The notes below the pieces were generated by a model. That model was not told where the DNA came from, searched no databases, and saw nothing but the letters and a program-made list of their open reading frames with translations. Positions 17,761-26,977 of a DNA stretch of 64,000 nucleotides are shown here, one piece after another. The number at the start of each line of letters is the position of its first letter. Positions within the stretch are counted from its first letter, which is position 1. Source of the DNA: Rheinheimera sp. A13L (lineage in GTDB: Bacteria; Pseudomonadota; Gammaproteobacteria; Enterobacterales; Alteromonadaceae); NCBI RefSeq assembly GCF_000217935.1, contig NZ_AFHI01000017.1, positions 1 through 64,000 of the forward strand, written 5' to 3'. The translations under genes and the position numbers were made by a program.

Positions 17761-19671
17761 GTGGAATTATTACGTTTTCAGCAAGCCAGCCTTGCTTTTG
17801 GTACACACCCCATTTTAGATAAAGTGGATTTCAGTTTATTTGCTGGCGAACGCGTCTGTTTGGTTGGTCGCAACGGGGCTGGTAAATCCTCCTTCTTAAA
17901 AATATTGACCGGTCATCAAAATCTGGATGATGGCCAGGTCGTCCGGCAGAATAATCTAATTATCAGCCGCTTAGAGCAAGACCCTCCAGCTCGTGTTGAT
18001 ATTAAAGTGGCTGATTTTATTCGTGAAGGCGCGGGTGATTTAGCGGAAAAACTGCAGCGTTTTTATCATCTGGCCGATCATTTCTCTGACGCGACCGAAG
18101 CTGAACAACGTGAATTTGGCACCTTGCAGGCCGAACTCGATACCCGTCATGGCTGGCAGTTAGAAAGCCGTATTGAAGAGCTGTGTTTGCAGTTTGAAAT
18201 GGACCCAAATACCACTTTGGCTTCCTTATCAGGGGGTTGGTTACGTAAAGCTGCTTTGGCAAAAGCTCTGGTGTCACAGCCTACCGTATTACTGCTGGAT
18301 GAACCGACGAACCACTTAGATGTGGCCGCTATCCAATGGCTTGAGCAGTTCTTTATGAACTTCAAAGGCGCCATTATTTTTATCTCGCACGACAGGGCCT
18401 TTATCCGGGCCTTGGCCAGCCGCATTATCGATTTGGACCGTGGTGAACTGACTTCGCATCCAGGTAACTACGCCGAGTACCTTGAGCGTAAGCAAAAACT
18501 GCTGGAAGTTGAGCAGCAACATAATGCCTTGTTTGACAGAAAACTGGCAGAAGAAGAAGTGTGGATCCGCCAAGGCATTAAAGCCCGTCGTACCCGTAAC
18601 GAAGGCCGTGTTCGGGCGTTAAAAGAACTGCGTAATGAACGCGCGGCCCGGGTTGAACAAATGGGCAAGGTTGAATTTGCCATTGAGCAGTCGCAAAAAT
18701 CCGGCAAACTGGTGTTTGAGACTAAAGATGTCAACGTCAGCTTTAAAGGCGAAACCGTCCTTAAAGACATCAACATTTTAGTGATGCGTGGTGATCGTAT
18801 TGCTTTGGTCGGGCCAAACGGTGTGGGTAAATCGACTTTAATCAAAACGTTGCTTGGCGAATACAATGCCGACAGCGGTGAGATTAAACGCGGTACTAAT
18901 CTTGAAGTGGCCTATTTTGACCAGCACCGTATTCAATTGGATTTAAATGCCACGGTGCAGGATAACGTCGCTGATGGTAAGCAGGAAATTATCCAAAACG
19001 GCCAAACCCGTCATGTACTGAGCTACCTGCAGGACTTCTTATTTGCACCGGCTCGCGCCAGAACACCGGTTCGGGCTTTGTCAGGTGGCGAGAAAAATCG
19101 CCTATTGCTGGCGCGTTTATTCGCTAAACCAAGTAACTTACTGATCCTCGATGAGCCGACCAACGATCTGGATGTAGAGACGCTTGAGCTGTTAGAGGAT
19201 ATTCTGCAGCAGTATCAAGGCACTGTGCTTCTGGTCAGCCACGACCGAGAATTCGTTAATAATACAGTCACCAGTTCGCTGTATTTCGCCGGTCAGGGCA
19301 AGGTGGTGGACATAGCGGGTGACTATGAAGACGTGGTTGCCTACCAAAAACGGCAGCAAAATAATGTAAAAGCTGTTGAAACAGTGCAAAAAAGTGTAAA
19401 ACCTGTCGAAGAAAAGCCTGTTGAGCTTTCATCCACAAGCAGTAAGAAGTTATCATACAAAGAGAAACGAGAACTGGAACTATTGCCCGCTTTAATCGAG
19501 ACACTTGATGCAGAATTAAGTGCCTTGCAGCAGCAAGTCAATGATCCACAATTTTTCCGGCAAAATGCCGATTACACCCAAAAAGCGTTGAACCAATTGC
19601 ATGATGCCGAGTCGAAGCTCGCGCACGCCTATGAGCGTTGGGAACAATTAGAAGCATTAAATCAGCAGTAA
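17761..19671 (+). CDS. uup: ABC-F ATPase Uup
   Basis: A 636-aa soluble ABC-F protein with two ATPase domains. Domain 1: Walker A GRNGAGKSS (about 36-44), signature LSGGWLRK, Walker B LLLDEPTNHLD. Domain 2: GPNGVGKST, LSGGEKNR, LILDEPTNDLD. A charged linker sits between them and a C-terminal coiled coil (about 555-630) binds DNA in E. coli Uup. ABC-F proteins act on ribosomes; Uup is tied to ribosome maturation and to limiting precise excision of transposons. Starts at GTG, 3 bp after the glutaredoxin-like gene. Confidence 0.96.
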   Translation: MELLRFQQASLAFGTHPILDKVDFSLFAGERVCLVGRNGAGKSSFLKILTGHQNLDDGQVVRQNNLIISRLEQDPPARVDIKVADFIREGAGDLAEKLQRFYHLADHFSDATEAEQREFGTLQAELDTRHGWQLESRIEELCLQFEMDPNTTLASLSGGWLRKAALAKALVSQPTVLLLDEPTNHLDVAAIQWLEQFFMNFKGAIIFISHDRAFIRALASRIIDLDRGELTSHPGNYAEYLERKQKLLEVEQQHNALFDRKLAEEEVWIRQGIKARRTRNEGRVRALKELRNERAARVEQMGKVEFAIEQSQKSGKLVFETKDVNVSFKGETVLKDINILVMRGDRIALVGPNGVGKSTLIKTLLGEYNADSGEIKRGTNLEVAYFDQHRIQLDLNATVQDNVADGKQEIIQNGQTRHVLSYLQDFLFAPARARTPVRALSGGEKNRLLLARLFAKPSNLLILDEPTNDLDVETLELLEDILQQYQGTVLLVSHDREFVNNTVTSSLYFAGQGKVVDIAGDYEDVVAYQKRQQNNVKAVETVQKSVKPVEEKPVELSSTSSKKLSYKEKRELELLPALIETLDAELSALQQQVNDPQFFRQNADYTQKALNQLHDAESKLAHAYERWEQLEALNQQ

Positions 19672-19683
19672 CAGGGGACCTGA

Positions 19684-21321
19684 ATGAGATTATCGCCCGT
19701 AGTATTAGCCTTATTACCCGGCCTGGCCGCCAGCTCAGCTTATGCCGCTGTTTATCAGGTTCAGGAGCTGGCAGAGATCAACACAGTCCGCTCACAGTTT
19801 GGCGCTGCGTTGAATGACAATGGTGATGCTGTAGGTTCTGGGTCATTTATCTACAATTTCCCTGTCGATATCAGCGCTATTGATTTTGAAAATGCCAGTT
19901 TGGTTGCAGCCTTAACGGCCGAACAAATAGAACAAATCAAACAGGGTAATATCAGCGCGTCTTCGCAGGCTGTTTTAATCAATTATTTGGGCGCTAATAT
20001 CGATAACTACGAAATTCAACGATATACAGATGTCATGGCGTTTGATTTGGTCACTGGTGAGCAGGTGAAAATCCGCGAACAAGCAACAACACCAACCAGC
20101 AGGGAATACCTCTACGATATCAATAATAGTGGTAATGCCATTGGTGTCTCGACAGCGACATTCACCCAGCAAAGTTTTACACCGGAAGCCACAGAAGATG
20201 AGCCTTCTCCAGAGACCGTAAACTTGTGGTTGCCTGAGCCTGCTTACTTAAAGTCTTATGTAGTAAACGGCAATAGCGTCACTGCATTACCTATTCCTTA
20301 TGAAAACTTCGGTGGCGGTTTTTCTTCGGCTATAAAAATAAGCGAAGACAACTATATAGCTGGCTCAGGTAGTGTTTCCATGATGGAAAGCACCGAAGAG
20401 ACTATTGAAACCGTTTGCACCGGAAAAACCAGACCTGTTAGCCTTTGTTATGACCAATATAAAGCGGGTTATATAGAACGAGCTTTAGTCTGGAAAATGA
20501 ACGAGGCCGGGCAAATTTCAGCACCTGTCCAATATGGGGTTTTAGGGCCAATTATAGAAAATACGGCAGAAAATTTTTACGTTAGCCGGGCTTTGTCTGT
20601 CAACGATGATGGTGTAGCTGTTGGCTACTCTAGTTATACCGATGAGGAGCGCAGGGTCAGCACCAGACACGCCACAGTCTTTCATGAAGGTGAAGTGTCA
20701 GAAGTTATAGACCCGGTGGAATGGAACTCGAGCTTGGCAACTGATATTAATAATCAAAATATTATTGTCGGTTCTGCAAGCACCACCTTTAATGGCTTAC
20801 CAACCAACAGGTTGTTTGTATTTGATTACAATACAAAAACACTAACTTACCCCAATGGTTTTTTTAATAGCTCTGATACCAACCCTATGGCTATTAACGA
20901 AAATAACATGGTGGTAGGTTCTGCGGATATTTTACCTACTGATGGTACAACAAGACGTAAGGTAGCCTTTTTGTATGATATCGAAAACGACAGTTTCACT
21001 GATTTAAATACCTTGTTGCCTTGTGATTCAGCTTTTACTTTGGTTGAAGCTAAAGATATCAACAATAATAATGAAATCATTGCCAATGCTGTGGTTTCTG
21101 TTGAACAACGTGATGTCAAAGGGGATGTGGTAAAAGACAGCGCAGGTAATCCAGTGATGGAGAACGTATCCAGAGCTGTAAAACTGATGCCTGTTCCCAA
21201 CGGCACTATAGAAAGCTGTCAGATAGAAGACGACGAGACCTATGAGCGTCAAGGCGGTTCATCCACTTGGTTTAGTTTGCTGTTGTTACCACTGCTGTTG
21301 CTAAGAAGACGCTTAAGCTAG
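19684..21321 (+). CDS. DUF3466 family exported protein with GlyGly-CTERM tail
   Basis: A 545-aa secreted protein: signal peptide (about 1-21) and repeats of the pattern 'D-I-N-N-x-N-x-x-x-G' (for example YDINNSGNAIG, DINNQNIIVG, AINENNMVVG, DINNNNEI) suggestive of a beta-propeller-like fold. The C-terminus has GGSS, a Leu-rich segment and RRRLS, matching the tripartite GlyGly-CTERM signal processed by rhombosortase in bacteria with type II secretion. Function unknown. Its place between uup and rmf is a gene order I recall from related genera, so it may share a transcript with translation-related genes. Confidence 0.85.
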   Translation: MRLSPVVLALLPGLAASSAYAAVYQVQELAEINTVRSQFGAALNDNGDAVGSGSFIYNFPVDISAIDFENASLVAALTAEQIEQIKQGNISASSQAVLINYLGANIDNYEIQRYTDVMAFDLVTGEQVKIREQATTPTSREYLYDINNSGNAIGVSTATFTQQSFTPEATEDEPSPETVNLWLPEPAYLKSYVVNGNSVTALPIPYENFGGGFSSAIKISEDNYIAGSGSVSMMESTEETIETVCTGKTRPVSLCYDQYKAGYIERALVWKMNEAGQISAPVQYGVLGPIIENTAENFYVSRALSVNDDGVAVGYSSYTDEERRVSTRHATVFHEGEVSEVIDPVEWNSSLATDINNQNIIVGSASTTFNGLPTNRLFVFDYNTKTLTYPNGFFNSSDTNPMAINENNMVVGSADILPTDGTTRRKVAFLYDIENDSFTDLNTLLPCDSAFTLVEAKDINNNNEIIANAVVSVEQRDVKGDVVKDSAGNPVMENVSRAVKLMPVPNGTIESCQIEDDETYERQGGSSTWFSLLLLPLLLLRRRLS

Positions 21322-21344
21322 TTGATAATGACTAAGCATTGTTA

Positions 21345-21374
21345 AAAACAAACCCGCGAAAGCGGGTTTGTTTT
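21345..21374 (+). terminator. Terminator after the rlmKL-DUF3466 operon
   Basis: AAAACAAACCCGC / GCGGGTTTGTTTT, a 13-bp perfect stem with a 4-nt loop, 24 bases after the DUF3466 stop. Confidence 0.9.
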
Positions 21375-21689
21375 ATCTGATATCATCGTACTTCTATTTT
21401 CGGCCATTTCCCGTGCTGGTTTTGGAAAGGTTGATGGCTGCAGGATCACTGTTATTCACAGCTTCAGCCACCGAAAGTGGACATCATGAGCGATGTGAGT
21501 AAATAGTTACCCCAGCAATTCAAAAAAAATAAATTATTTTGTCATCAAATCTTAAATAACTTCAGGTTCTTAGTTAATGTCAATAGGGGGAGGCCAAGTT
21601 TATTAGTGGAACCTTTTTGGCATCTCGACTATCTATTAAGGTGCAACGTAAGTTGTTTGCTTATTTATCAGATCGAGGAAGATTGCCTT
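21375..21689. other. Intergenic region upstream of rmf
   Basis: About 315 bases without a supportable gene. It contains an AT-rich block (about 21520-21560) that could serve as an UP-element, then the presumed rmf promoter. I see no clear -35/-10 pair and no RNA I can name. Confidence 0.4.
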
Positions 21690-21872
21690 ATGAAAAGACA
21701 GAAAAGAGATCGTTTAGAACGTGCTCATGCTCAAGGTTATCGCGCCGCTGTCACAGGTCGCTCAAAAGAGATTTGTCCTTATCAGAATTTAGACACCAGG
21801 TCGCAATGGCTCGGAGGGTACCGGGAAGCGATGGAAGACAAAGGGACTGGCTTGTTTGCCAGAGGTCAATAA
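21690..21872 (+). CDS. rmf: Ribosome modulation factor
   Basis: A 60-aa basic protein starting MKRQKRDRLERAHAQGY, matching E. coli Rmf closely through RSQWLGGYREAM. Rmf binds 70S ribosomes in stationary phase and converts them to inactive 100S dimers. The last ten residues differ from E. coli. AGGAAG precedes the ATG. The longer upstream starts in this and the overlapping frame do not fit the family. Monocistronic between two terminators, consistent with separate growth-phase control. Confidence 0.95.
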   Translation: MKRQKRDRLERAHAQGYRAAVTGRSKEICPYQNLDTRSQWLGGYREAMEDKGTGLFARGQ

Positions 21873-21889
21873 CCAACGAATTCAGATAA

Positions 21890-21914
21890 CAAGGCCCCGA
21901 TAATCGGGGCCTTG
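21890..21914. terminator. Bidirectional terminator between rmf and the TonB receptor
   Basis: An 11-bp perfect stem CAAGGCCCCGA / TCGGGGCCTTG with a 3-nt loop lies between convergent genes. Confidence 0.8.
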
Positions 21915-21940
21915 TGCATTTTGTGTTTTAAACTATGAAA

Positions 21941-24358
21941 TCAGAAGCGGGCTTTTACACCTAAAGTGAAAGAACGACCTGGCAGAGGAGCATCTTCCTT
22001 GATAAAGGAACTATGCACAAAACCCAGTTCATCCGTCAGATTGTTCACTTTGGCAAAAGCAGTCAGATCCAGATCATTTAAATTAAAGTAGTAACTAAAG
22101 CCCAAGTCGAGAATTTGATAAGAGCCTGTTGCACTTTCACTTGCAGCAACACGGTTTTGTTTCATGTAATGAGTCCAGTCTATATTGGCTGACCAGTCCT
22201 CTGCTGAATAGCTGTAACCTGTGCCTACTTTCACTGGTGGGATACGGGGTAAATCACCGCCGTTATCAAGCTTTGCCCGCACTGAGTCAATAAAAAACTC
22301 TAACTGTTGTTCTGCGCTCAGTTGATAAGCCATAGCGAACTCTGCACCATATAAAGTGGCGTCCTGCTGCTGGTAATGGAAGATAGAGAATTCGCCATCT
22401 TCAGCATGATCGTGTTCTTCGTCATGATCGTCGTGGTCATCATGGTCGTGATCATGGTCTTCATCAGCATGGGAGTGCAGGTCGGCCATGGTTAAACCTG
22501 AATCTTTCATATACAGGTAGTTATTTACTTTGTTGTAGAACAGGTTGTAAGTGAAAGTAAAATCACCCTCATACTTGCGTAACGTCAGATCGATGTTGTT
22601 CGCCACTTCTTTTTTGAACTTGATGTCAGACTCTGAAATCTCTCCGTCCTGATCCAGGCTGTAGGCTAAACCTAATTCGTAGGTACGGGTTGCGATATGG
22701 GCACCGTTCGAATACAGCTCGGCAGCGCTTGGCGCCCGTTCAGAACGGCTGATGGATAATGCCGCATTGTGACCAGGCTGGAAGTTCCAGACTAAGCCAG
22801 CTGACAGACTAGACGCAGTAAAAGCATGTTTTACGTCCTCAGCATGGTGTTCGTCAGCCTCTTCTTCTTCATCGTGGTGATGTTCAAATTCAATGCCAGT
22901 GGCTTTGTAATCGACGTGCTCAATACGGCCGCCTATCTGAGCAGTGAAATCGCCAAAACTGCGCTCCTCCAACACAAATAAAGCGTGGGAATCAGTTTTT
23001 GTATCTGGTGTGAAGGCTTCTTCACCTATAGCCTGATAATCGCTTTGTTGCAGGTGATAACCAAAAACACCATGCCAGCCTGCTATCGTTTCATGTTCAG
23101 CAGTAAAGCGGCTCTCAAAACTGTCATTCTTAAAGGTGGTGCCGATAGCGTCTTCTTCTATCTCGTGATGCTGATAGCGGGTCAGGGCGCCGCTAAAGGA
23201 CAAGGTTTCAATACCATTAAAAGGTTTGTACAGCTCGCCAGCCAGGCCATATCTGTCTTGCTTCACTTTGGCAAACACAGCTTCTTCTGTATGTTCATCG
23301 TGGTCGTGGTCATCATCATGCTCGTCGTGATCGTCGTGTTCTTCATGATGATGGTGATGACCAGGAATACCATATTCACTGTCGATATGACCTATGGAAA
23401 AGCCAATCAATCCTTTATCTGTAATCCAGCTTAAACCACCATTCACTGCCGAATTATTCATCCAGGAGTTTGCCAGTTGGTCTGAGCTTTCTCCTTCATC
23501 ATTAATAAAATCCGGCACATCATAGTTATCGGTTTTACGCTTAAAGCCATCCAGGTGCCAGGCGACTTGCTCCTGACCTCCATCATGAGTCATGGCCGCA
23601 GTTTTTTCATCAGCACCTGAGCTGTAGCGCGTTTCAATTTGGGTGCTGGCATGACGCAACTGCCGTGGCAGTCTGTTGTCGACCACGTTCACTACACCAC
23701 CTACAGCGCCACTGCCGTACAACAAAGTAGAAGGGCCGCGCAACACTTCAATTTGCTCGGTGGTGATGGCATCAGCACTGATGGCATGATCCGGGCCAAT
23801 ACGGGATACGTCTGCAGAATCAAGGCCGTTACTTAAAATTCGTACTCGTGGGCCATCCAAACCACGTAAAATCGGACTGGAGGCAACAGGGCCGTAATAG
23901 TTGCTGTGTACACCAGGCATCGACTTTAAGGTTTCACCTATAGTCGGTGCTGTTTTACGACTAAGTTCTTCACCTGATAAGACAGAAACAGGATTAGCCA
24001 TTTCCAAATCGTATTGATGCAAGCCGGAAGCTGAGACCACAATACGTTCCACACCACCAGACTGCAGTTGTACTTTAAGTTCGTTGTTGTTTGACAAGGT
24101 AACAAACTGATCGCCATAACCTTTGGCTGAGATATGTAGTTCGGCGTCAACCGGGGCCTGGATGGTAAAGCGGCCGTTTTTGTCGGCATAAACATATTGC
24201 TGACGGCCATGCACATGTACACGAGCCTGTTCTATAGCTTTGCCGTCACTATCCAGCACAAGGCCGTTCACTGTGATGTTTTGTGCTACAGCCTGGGCTG
24301 AAAATGCAGAAGCAACCAGCATTGCAACAGGAGTGAGTTGAAAAAGAGAAGGGCGCAT
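21941..24358 (-). CDS. TonB-dependent outer-membrane receptor, histidine-rich (zinc, ZnuD-like)
   Basis: An 805-aa receptor. Signal peptide (1-25), a carboxypeptidase-regulatory-like domain (about 27-100), a plug domain (about 110-225, with PSTLLYGSGAVGGVVNVVDNR) and a C-terminal beta-barrel ending in Phe. Three barrel loops are packed with His and Asp/Glu: about residues 332-352, 489-502 and 626-654. Such loops are typical of zinc-capturing receptors (ZnuD type); nickel or another divalent metal is possible. No TonB box was identified with certainty. The upstream region has two similar TTGTGATG-N3-TAACATT elements, possibly Zur sites, which would fit induction on zinc starvation. Confidence 0.88.
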   Translation of the reverse strand: MRPSLFQLTPVAMLVASAFSAQAVAQNITVNGLVLDSDGKAIEQARVHVHGRQQYVYADKNGRFTIQAPVDAELHISAKGYGDQFVTLSNNNELKVQLQSGGVERIVVSASGLHQYDLEMANPVSVLSGEELSRKTAPTIGETLKSMPGVHSNYYGPVASSPILRGLDGPRVRILSNGLDSADVSRIGPDHAISADAITTEQIEVLRGPSTLLYGSGAVGGVVNVVDNRLPRQLRHASTQIETRYSSGADEKTAAMTHDGGQEQVAWHLDGFKRKTDNYDVPDFINDEGESSDQLANSWMNNSAVNGGLSWITDKGLIGFSIGHIDSEYGIPGHHHHHEEHDDHDEHDDDHDHDEHTEEAVFAKVKQDRYGLAGELYKPFNGIETLSFSGALTRYQHHEIEEDAIGTTFKNDSFESRFTAEHETIAGWHGVFGYHLQQSDYQAIGEEAFTPDTKTDSHALFVLEERSFGDFTAQIGGRIEHVDYKATGIEFEHHHDEEEEADEHHAEDVKHAFTASSLSAGLVWNFQPGHNAALSISRSERAPSAAELYSNGAHIATRTYELGLAYSLDQDGEISESDIKFKKEVANNIDLTLRKYEGDFTFTYNLFYNKVNNYLYMKDSGLTMADLHSHADEDHDHDHDDHDDHDEEHDHAEDGEFSIFHYQQQDATLYGAEFAMAYQLSAEQQLEFFIDSVRAKLDNGGDLPRIPPVKVGTGYSYSAEDWSANIDWTHYMKQNRVAASESATGSYQILDLGFSYYFNLNDLDLTAFAKVNNLTDELGFVHSSFIKEDAPLPGRSFTLGVKARF

Positions 24359-24385
24359 TGGAAAACCTATTACCGTAGTTAGTGG

Positions 24386-24403
24386 TTGTGATGTTATAAC
24401 ATT
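24386..24403. promoter_or_regulatory. Zur-like element, site 1
   Basis: TTGTGATGTTATAACATT, containing the perfect 12-bp palindrome ATGTTATAACAT, lies 28 bp before the receptor start codon. Parts match the ATGTTATA/TATAACAT half-sites of the Zur box, but the one-base centre and second half are not canonical. Confidence 0.45.
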
Positions 24404-24435
24404 TTTGCGGATTAACGATTCAGACGCAAGTACTT

Positions 24436-24453
24436 TTGTGATGAAGTAACATT
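24436..24453. promoter_or_regulatory. Zur-like element, site 2
   Basis: TTGTGATGAAGTAACATT repeats site 1 at 15 of 18 positions, differing only in the central three bases. Exactly 50 bp from site 1 and on the same face of the DNA. Confidence 0.45.
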
Positions 24454-24536
24454 AATTTAAGATTTAGCTTCGACACTCTGAAATCTCATGTTTTAATATC
24501 GACATAATAATGTTCGAGTAATCAAAAGGATAAGCT

Positions 24537-25184
24537 ATGGAGTTCTGGCCAGAATTTTTACTGATCGCTTCAGTTCATTTAGTGGCGGTAGCAAGCCCTG
24601 GCCCCGATTTCGCCATAGTGTTACGTTATGCTGTGCGCTACGGCCGTACTATTGCGCTCTCTGCCAGTATGGGTATAGGGGCAGCTATCCTTTTGCACGT
24701 GTGTTATTCACTGCTTGGTTTAGGCTTATTGATTAAAACGACGCCATGGTTGTTTACGCTGTTTAGTGTCCTGTCTGCTGCCTACCTTGCTTATATAGGC
24801 TGGCAGGCGATCCGTAGTGGTGCAGCAACACAACAGGCAGAAGAGCAGGTTGAAGCTATATCCGATGCTCCTTCACTGCTCAAAGCTTTTACTTCAGGTT
24901 TTGTCACTAATGGTTTAAACCCCAAAGCCACCTTGTTCTTTTTGTCCTTGTTTGCCGTCATTATTTCGCCAGTTACATCACTTTCTTACAAAGTGATCTA
25001 TGGTCTCTATATGGCCGTCGCTACAGCGGCCTGGTTTGCATTTTTATCTGTGATCCTAACTCGCGAAAAAGTAAGGGCTTTTTTGCTGCTAAAAGGCTAT
25101 TGGTTTGACCGGTTAATGGGAGCTGTATTACTGGCACTGGCTATGCATCTGATTTACGGTGCAATTCAATCTCAGCTACACTAA
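24537..25184 (+). CDS. RhtB/LysE-family amino-acid exporter
   Basis: A 215-aa inner-membrane protein with about six hydrophobic segments, the usual size for this family. The N-terminal signature SPGPDF (residues 20-25) after the first membrane helix and GLNPKATLFFLSLF in the middle are diagnostic. Members export amino acids such as homoserine, threonine or lysine; substrate cannot be told from sequence. It diverges from the zinc receptor and could be reached by the same regulatory elements, though they lie nearer the receptor. Confidence 0.9.
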   Translation: MEFWPEFLLIASVHLVAVASPGPDFAIVLRYAVRYGRTIALSASMGIGAAILLHVCYSLLGLGLLIKTTPWLFTLFSVLSAAYLAYIGWQAIRSGAATQQAEEQVEAISDAPSLLKAFTSGFVTNGLNPKATLFFLSLFAVIISPVTSLSYKVIYGLYMAVATAAWFAFLSVILTREKVRAFLLLKGYWFDRLMGAVLLALAMHLIYGAIQSQLH

Positions 25185-25219
25185 ACAGAGGTTGTTGCCG
25201 ATACCAACGAGGTGTCTGT

Positions 25220-25756
25220 ATGCAAGTGATGAGCAAAGTGATACGGCTGGATCTGAACTATGCGTCAGAGGCCAGTCATTTTTATCAAAAACGAACCTGT
25301 TATATAGCTCCTTATAAAACTGAGCTGGCGGAACACTTTGCCCGTCGTATTCTGGCTTATCTGTCGTTTTTTGAATCCTCCCCTGAACTGGCCAAAACAG
25401 AAAGCGCAGGCAAAAGCCCGGACTTATTTGTCAGCGACAATGCTCATCATATTAAGTTGTGGTGCAATGTCGACTTACTCAGTGAAAAACATATGCAACG
25501 TGCCAGCCATCAGGCCGATCAGGTTATTTTGTTTTTGGATGAGGCTGAGCAGAAAAAGATTAAAAGCCAATACAAACAGCATTTTAAAAACGTACGCTTT
25601 CATAGTTTGAGTCATCAACACCAGTTGGAGTTTTGTGCCATGCTCAAAGGCCATATGCATTTGGATCTATGGCGGGAAGACGACAAACTACTGATCACAG
25701 ATGGTGAACATACCTTCGAACTTGAACTCTTCTCAGCGGCACAATGGCAACATTAA
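25220..25756 (+). CDS. YaeQ-family protein, divergent
   Basis: A 178-aa cytoplasmic protein that aligns by eye with E. coli YaeQ (PD-(D/E)XK nuclease-like fold): ETELAEHF-type helix with ARRILAYLSF, then SPDLFVSD and IKLWCNVDLLSEKHMQRASHQADQVILF, matching the YaeQ pattern of 'LRLLAWL ... IDLWIELG.PDERR...A..QA..V.LF'. The acidic and Lys residues expected for a nuclease are not all obvious. Function unknown. It lies 35 bp after the exporter gene on the same strand. Confidence 0.7.
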   Translation: MQVMSKVIRLDLNYASEASHFYQKRTCYIAPYKTELAEHFARRILAYLSFFESSPELAKTESAGKSPDLFVSDNAHHIKLWCNVDLLSEKHMQRASHQADQVILFLDEAEQKKIKSQYKQHFKNVRFHSLSHQHQLEFCAMLKGHMHLDLWREDDKLLITDGEHTFELELFSAAQWQH

Positions 25757-25853
25757 AGCCCTCAACTTGTCATTTCATTTCCAGTCGTTATAATGCACGC
25801 CCGTAATTTTGCCCCGGATTTACGGTCCGGCTTTGCAGAAGGTGAATAAGAAA

Positions 25854-26771
25854 ATGTACGTTGTTGCTGCTTTATATAAATTCGTTGCTTTACCTGATTA
25901 TGTTGCTTTGCGTGACAACCTTTACCAACACTTGGTACTGAACAAAGTCAAAGGCACTTTGTTACTGGCCGAAGAAGGTATTAATGGCACTATTTGTGGT
26001 CCACGTGAAGGCATAGACGCAATGCTGCAGTGGTTTGCTGCCGACAGCCGTTTTGAGGGCATGTCTTACAAAGAATCTTTTGCCGATGAACAGGCGTTTT
26101 ATCGCACTAAGGTGAAACTGAAAAAAGAGATAGTCACCATGGGCGTGGAAGGGATAAACCCAGCTCATATAGTCGGCACTTATGTTAAAGGTGAAGCCTG
26201 GAATCAGCTGATTTCAGACCCTGACACCATAGTTATCGATACCCGCAACGATTACGAAGTCGCTATCGGCACTTTTAAAAACGCAGTCAATCCCAACACC
26301 ACCAGCTTCCGCGAGTTTCCAGACTGGGCTGAGCAAAATCTGGATAAAACTAAGCACAAAAAAGTGGCGATGTTTTGTACCGGTGGTATTCGCTGTGAAA
26401 AATCTACAGCTTTTCTAAAAGAGCAGGGCTTTGAAGAGGTGTACCACCTGGATGGCGGCATTCTGAAATATCTGGAAGAAGTACCAGAACCAGAAAGTTT
26501 GTGGCAAGGTGAATGTTTTGTATTTGATCAGCGTGTTGCGGTGAAACATGGTCTGGAACAAGGCAGTTACGATCAGTGCTACGCTTGTCGTATGCCGTTG
26601 TCGCAGGACGAAATGAAATCGCCCCTTTATGTGCAAGGTTTAAGTTGCCCGCATTGCCATGACAAAATTACTGAAGAGCAGAAAGCATCTTTTGCCGAAC
26701 GTCAGAAGCAAATAGCTCTGGCGAAAGAGCGGGGTGAACAACACATCCGCGACGGCAAAGTGGAATTCTAA
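25854..26771 (+). CDS. trhO: tRNA U34 hydroxylase TrhO (rhodanese family, YceA)
   Basis: A 305-aa protein of the YceA/TrhO family, which hydroxylates uridine 34 of certain tRNAs to 5-hydroxyuridine. N-terminal domain [13 protein letters not shown] with GINGTICG; rhodanese domain with the active-site loop [12 protein letters not shown] (Cys175); C-terminal Cys motifs CYACRMPL and CPHCHDKI that may bind metal. The ATG at 25854 with AAGGTG upstream is chosen because family members begin at this point; an upstream non-ATG extension is unsupported. Confidence 0.93.
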   Translation: MYVVAALYKFVALPDYVALRDNLYQHLVLNKVKGTLLLAEEGINGTICGPREGIDAMLQWFAADSRFEGMSYKESFADEQAFYRTKVKLKKEIVTMGVEGINPAHIVGTYVKGEAWNQLISDPDTIVIDTRNDYEVAIGTFKNAVNPNTTSFREFPDWAEQNLDKTKHKKVAMFCTGGIRCEKSTAFLKEQGFEEVYHLDGGILKYLEEVPEPESLWQGECFVFDQRVAVKHGLEQGSYDQCYACRMPLSQDEMKSPLYVQGLSCPHCHDKITEEQKASFAERQKQIALAKERGEQHIRDGKVEF

Positions 26772-26785
26772 GTCCTTTCATCTTT

Positions 26786-26811
26786 AAAAAGAGCCTTCAC
26801 GGCTCTTTTTT
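26786..26811 (+). terminator. Terminator after trhO
   Basis: AAAAAGAGCC / GGCTCTTTTTT with a 5-nt loop, 15 bases after the trhO stop. Confidence 0.9.
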
Positions 26812-26889
26812 CATGTTATGCCCCGAAACATATCTGCCTGGTCTCCATCGTTTGAGTTCAGACGACACTTGCATTTAATTTAATGACTT

Positions 26890-26904
26890 TTCTATTAAAT
26901 AGAA
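26890..26904. promoter_or_regulatory. 15-bp palindrome upstream of yceJ
   Basis: TTCTATT-A-AATAGAA is a perfect 7-1-7 palindrome about 75 bp before the cytochrome start. It looks like a dimeric repressor site; the regulator is unknown. Confidence 0.45.
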
Positions 26905-26977
26905 CGAAATGCGCTTAATTTTGGTATTTTAAACCATCTTCTGGAAAGATATGCTATGTCTATTAAGAGAGGAAGTT

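Noticed and set aside
22985-23434. 149-aa antisense reading frame inside the TonB receptor gene
   Set aside because: It is opposite the His/Asp-rich repeats of a well-supported receptor, with hydrophobic low-complexity product and no ribosome-binding site.
25809-25853. N-terminal extension of TrhO
   Set aside because: Needs a non-ATG start without a ribosome-binding site; family members begin at the ATG at 25854.
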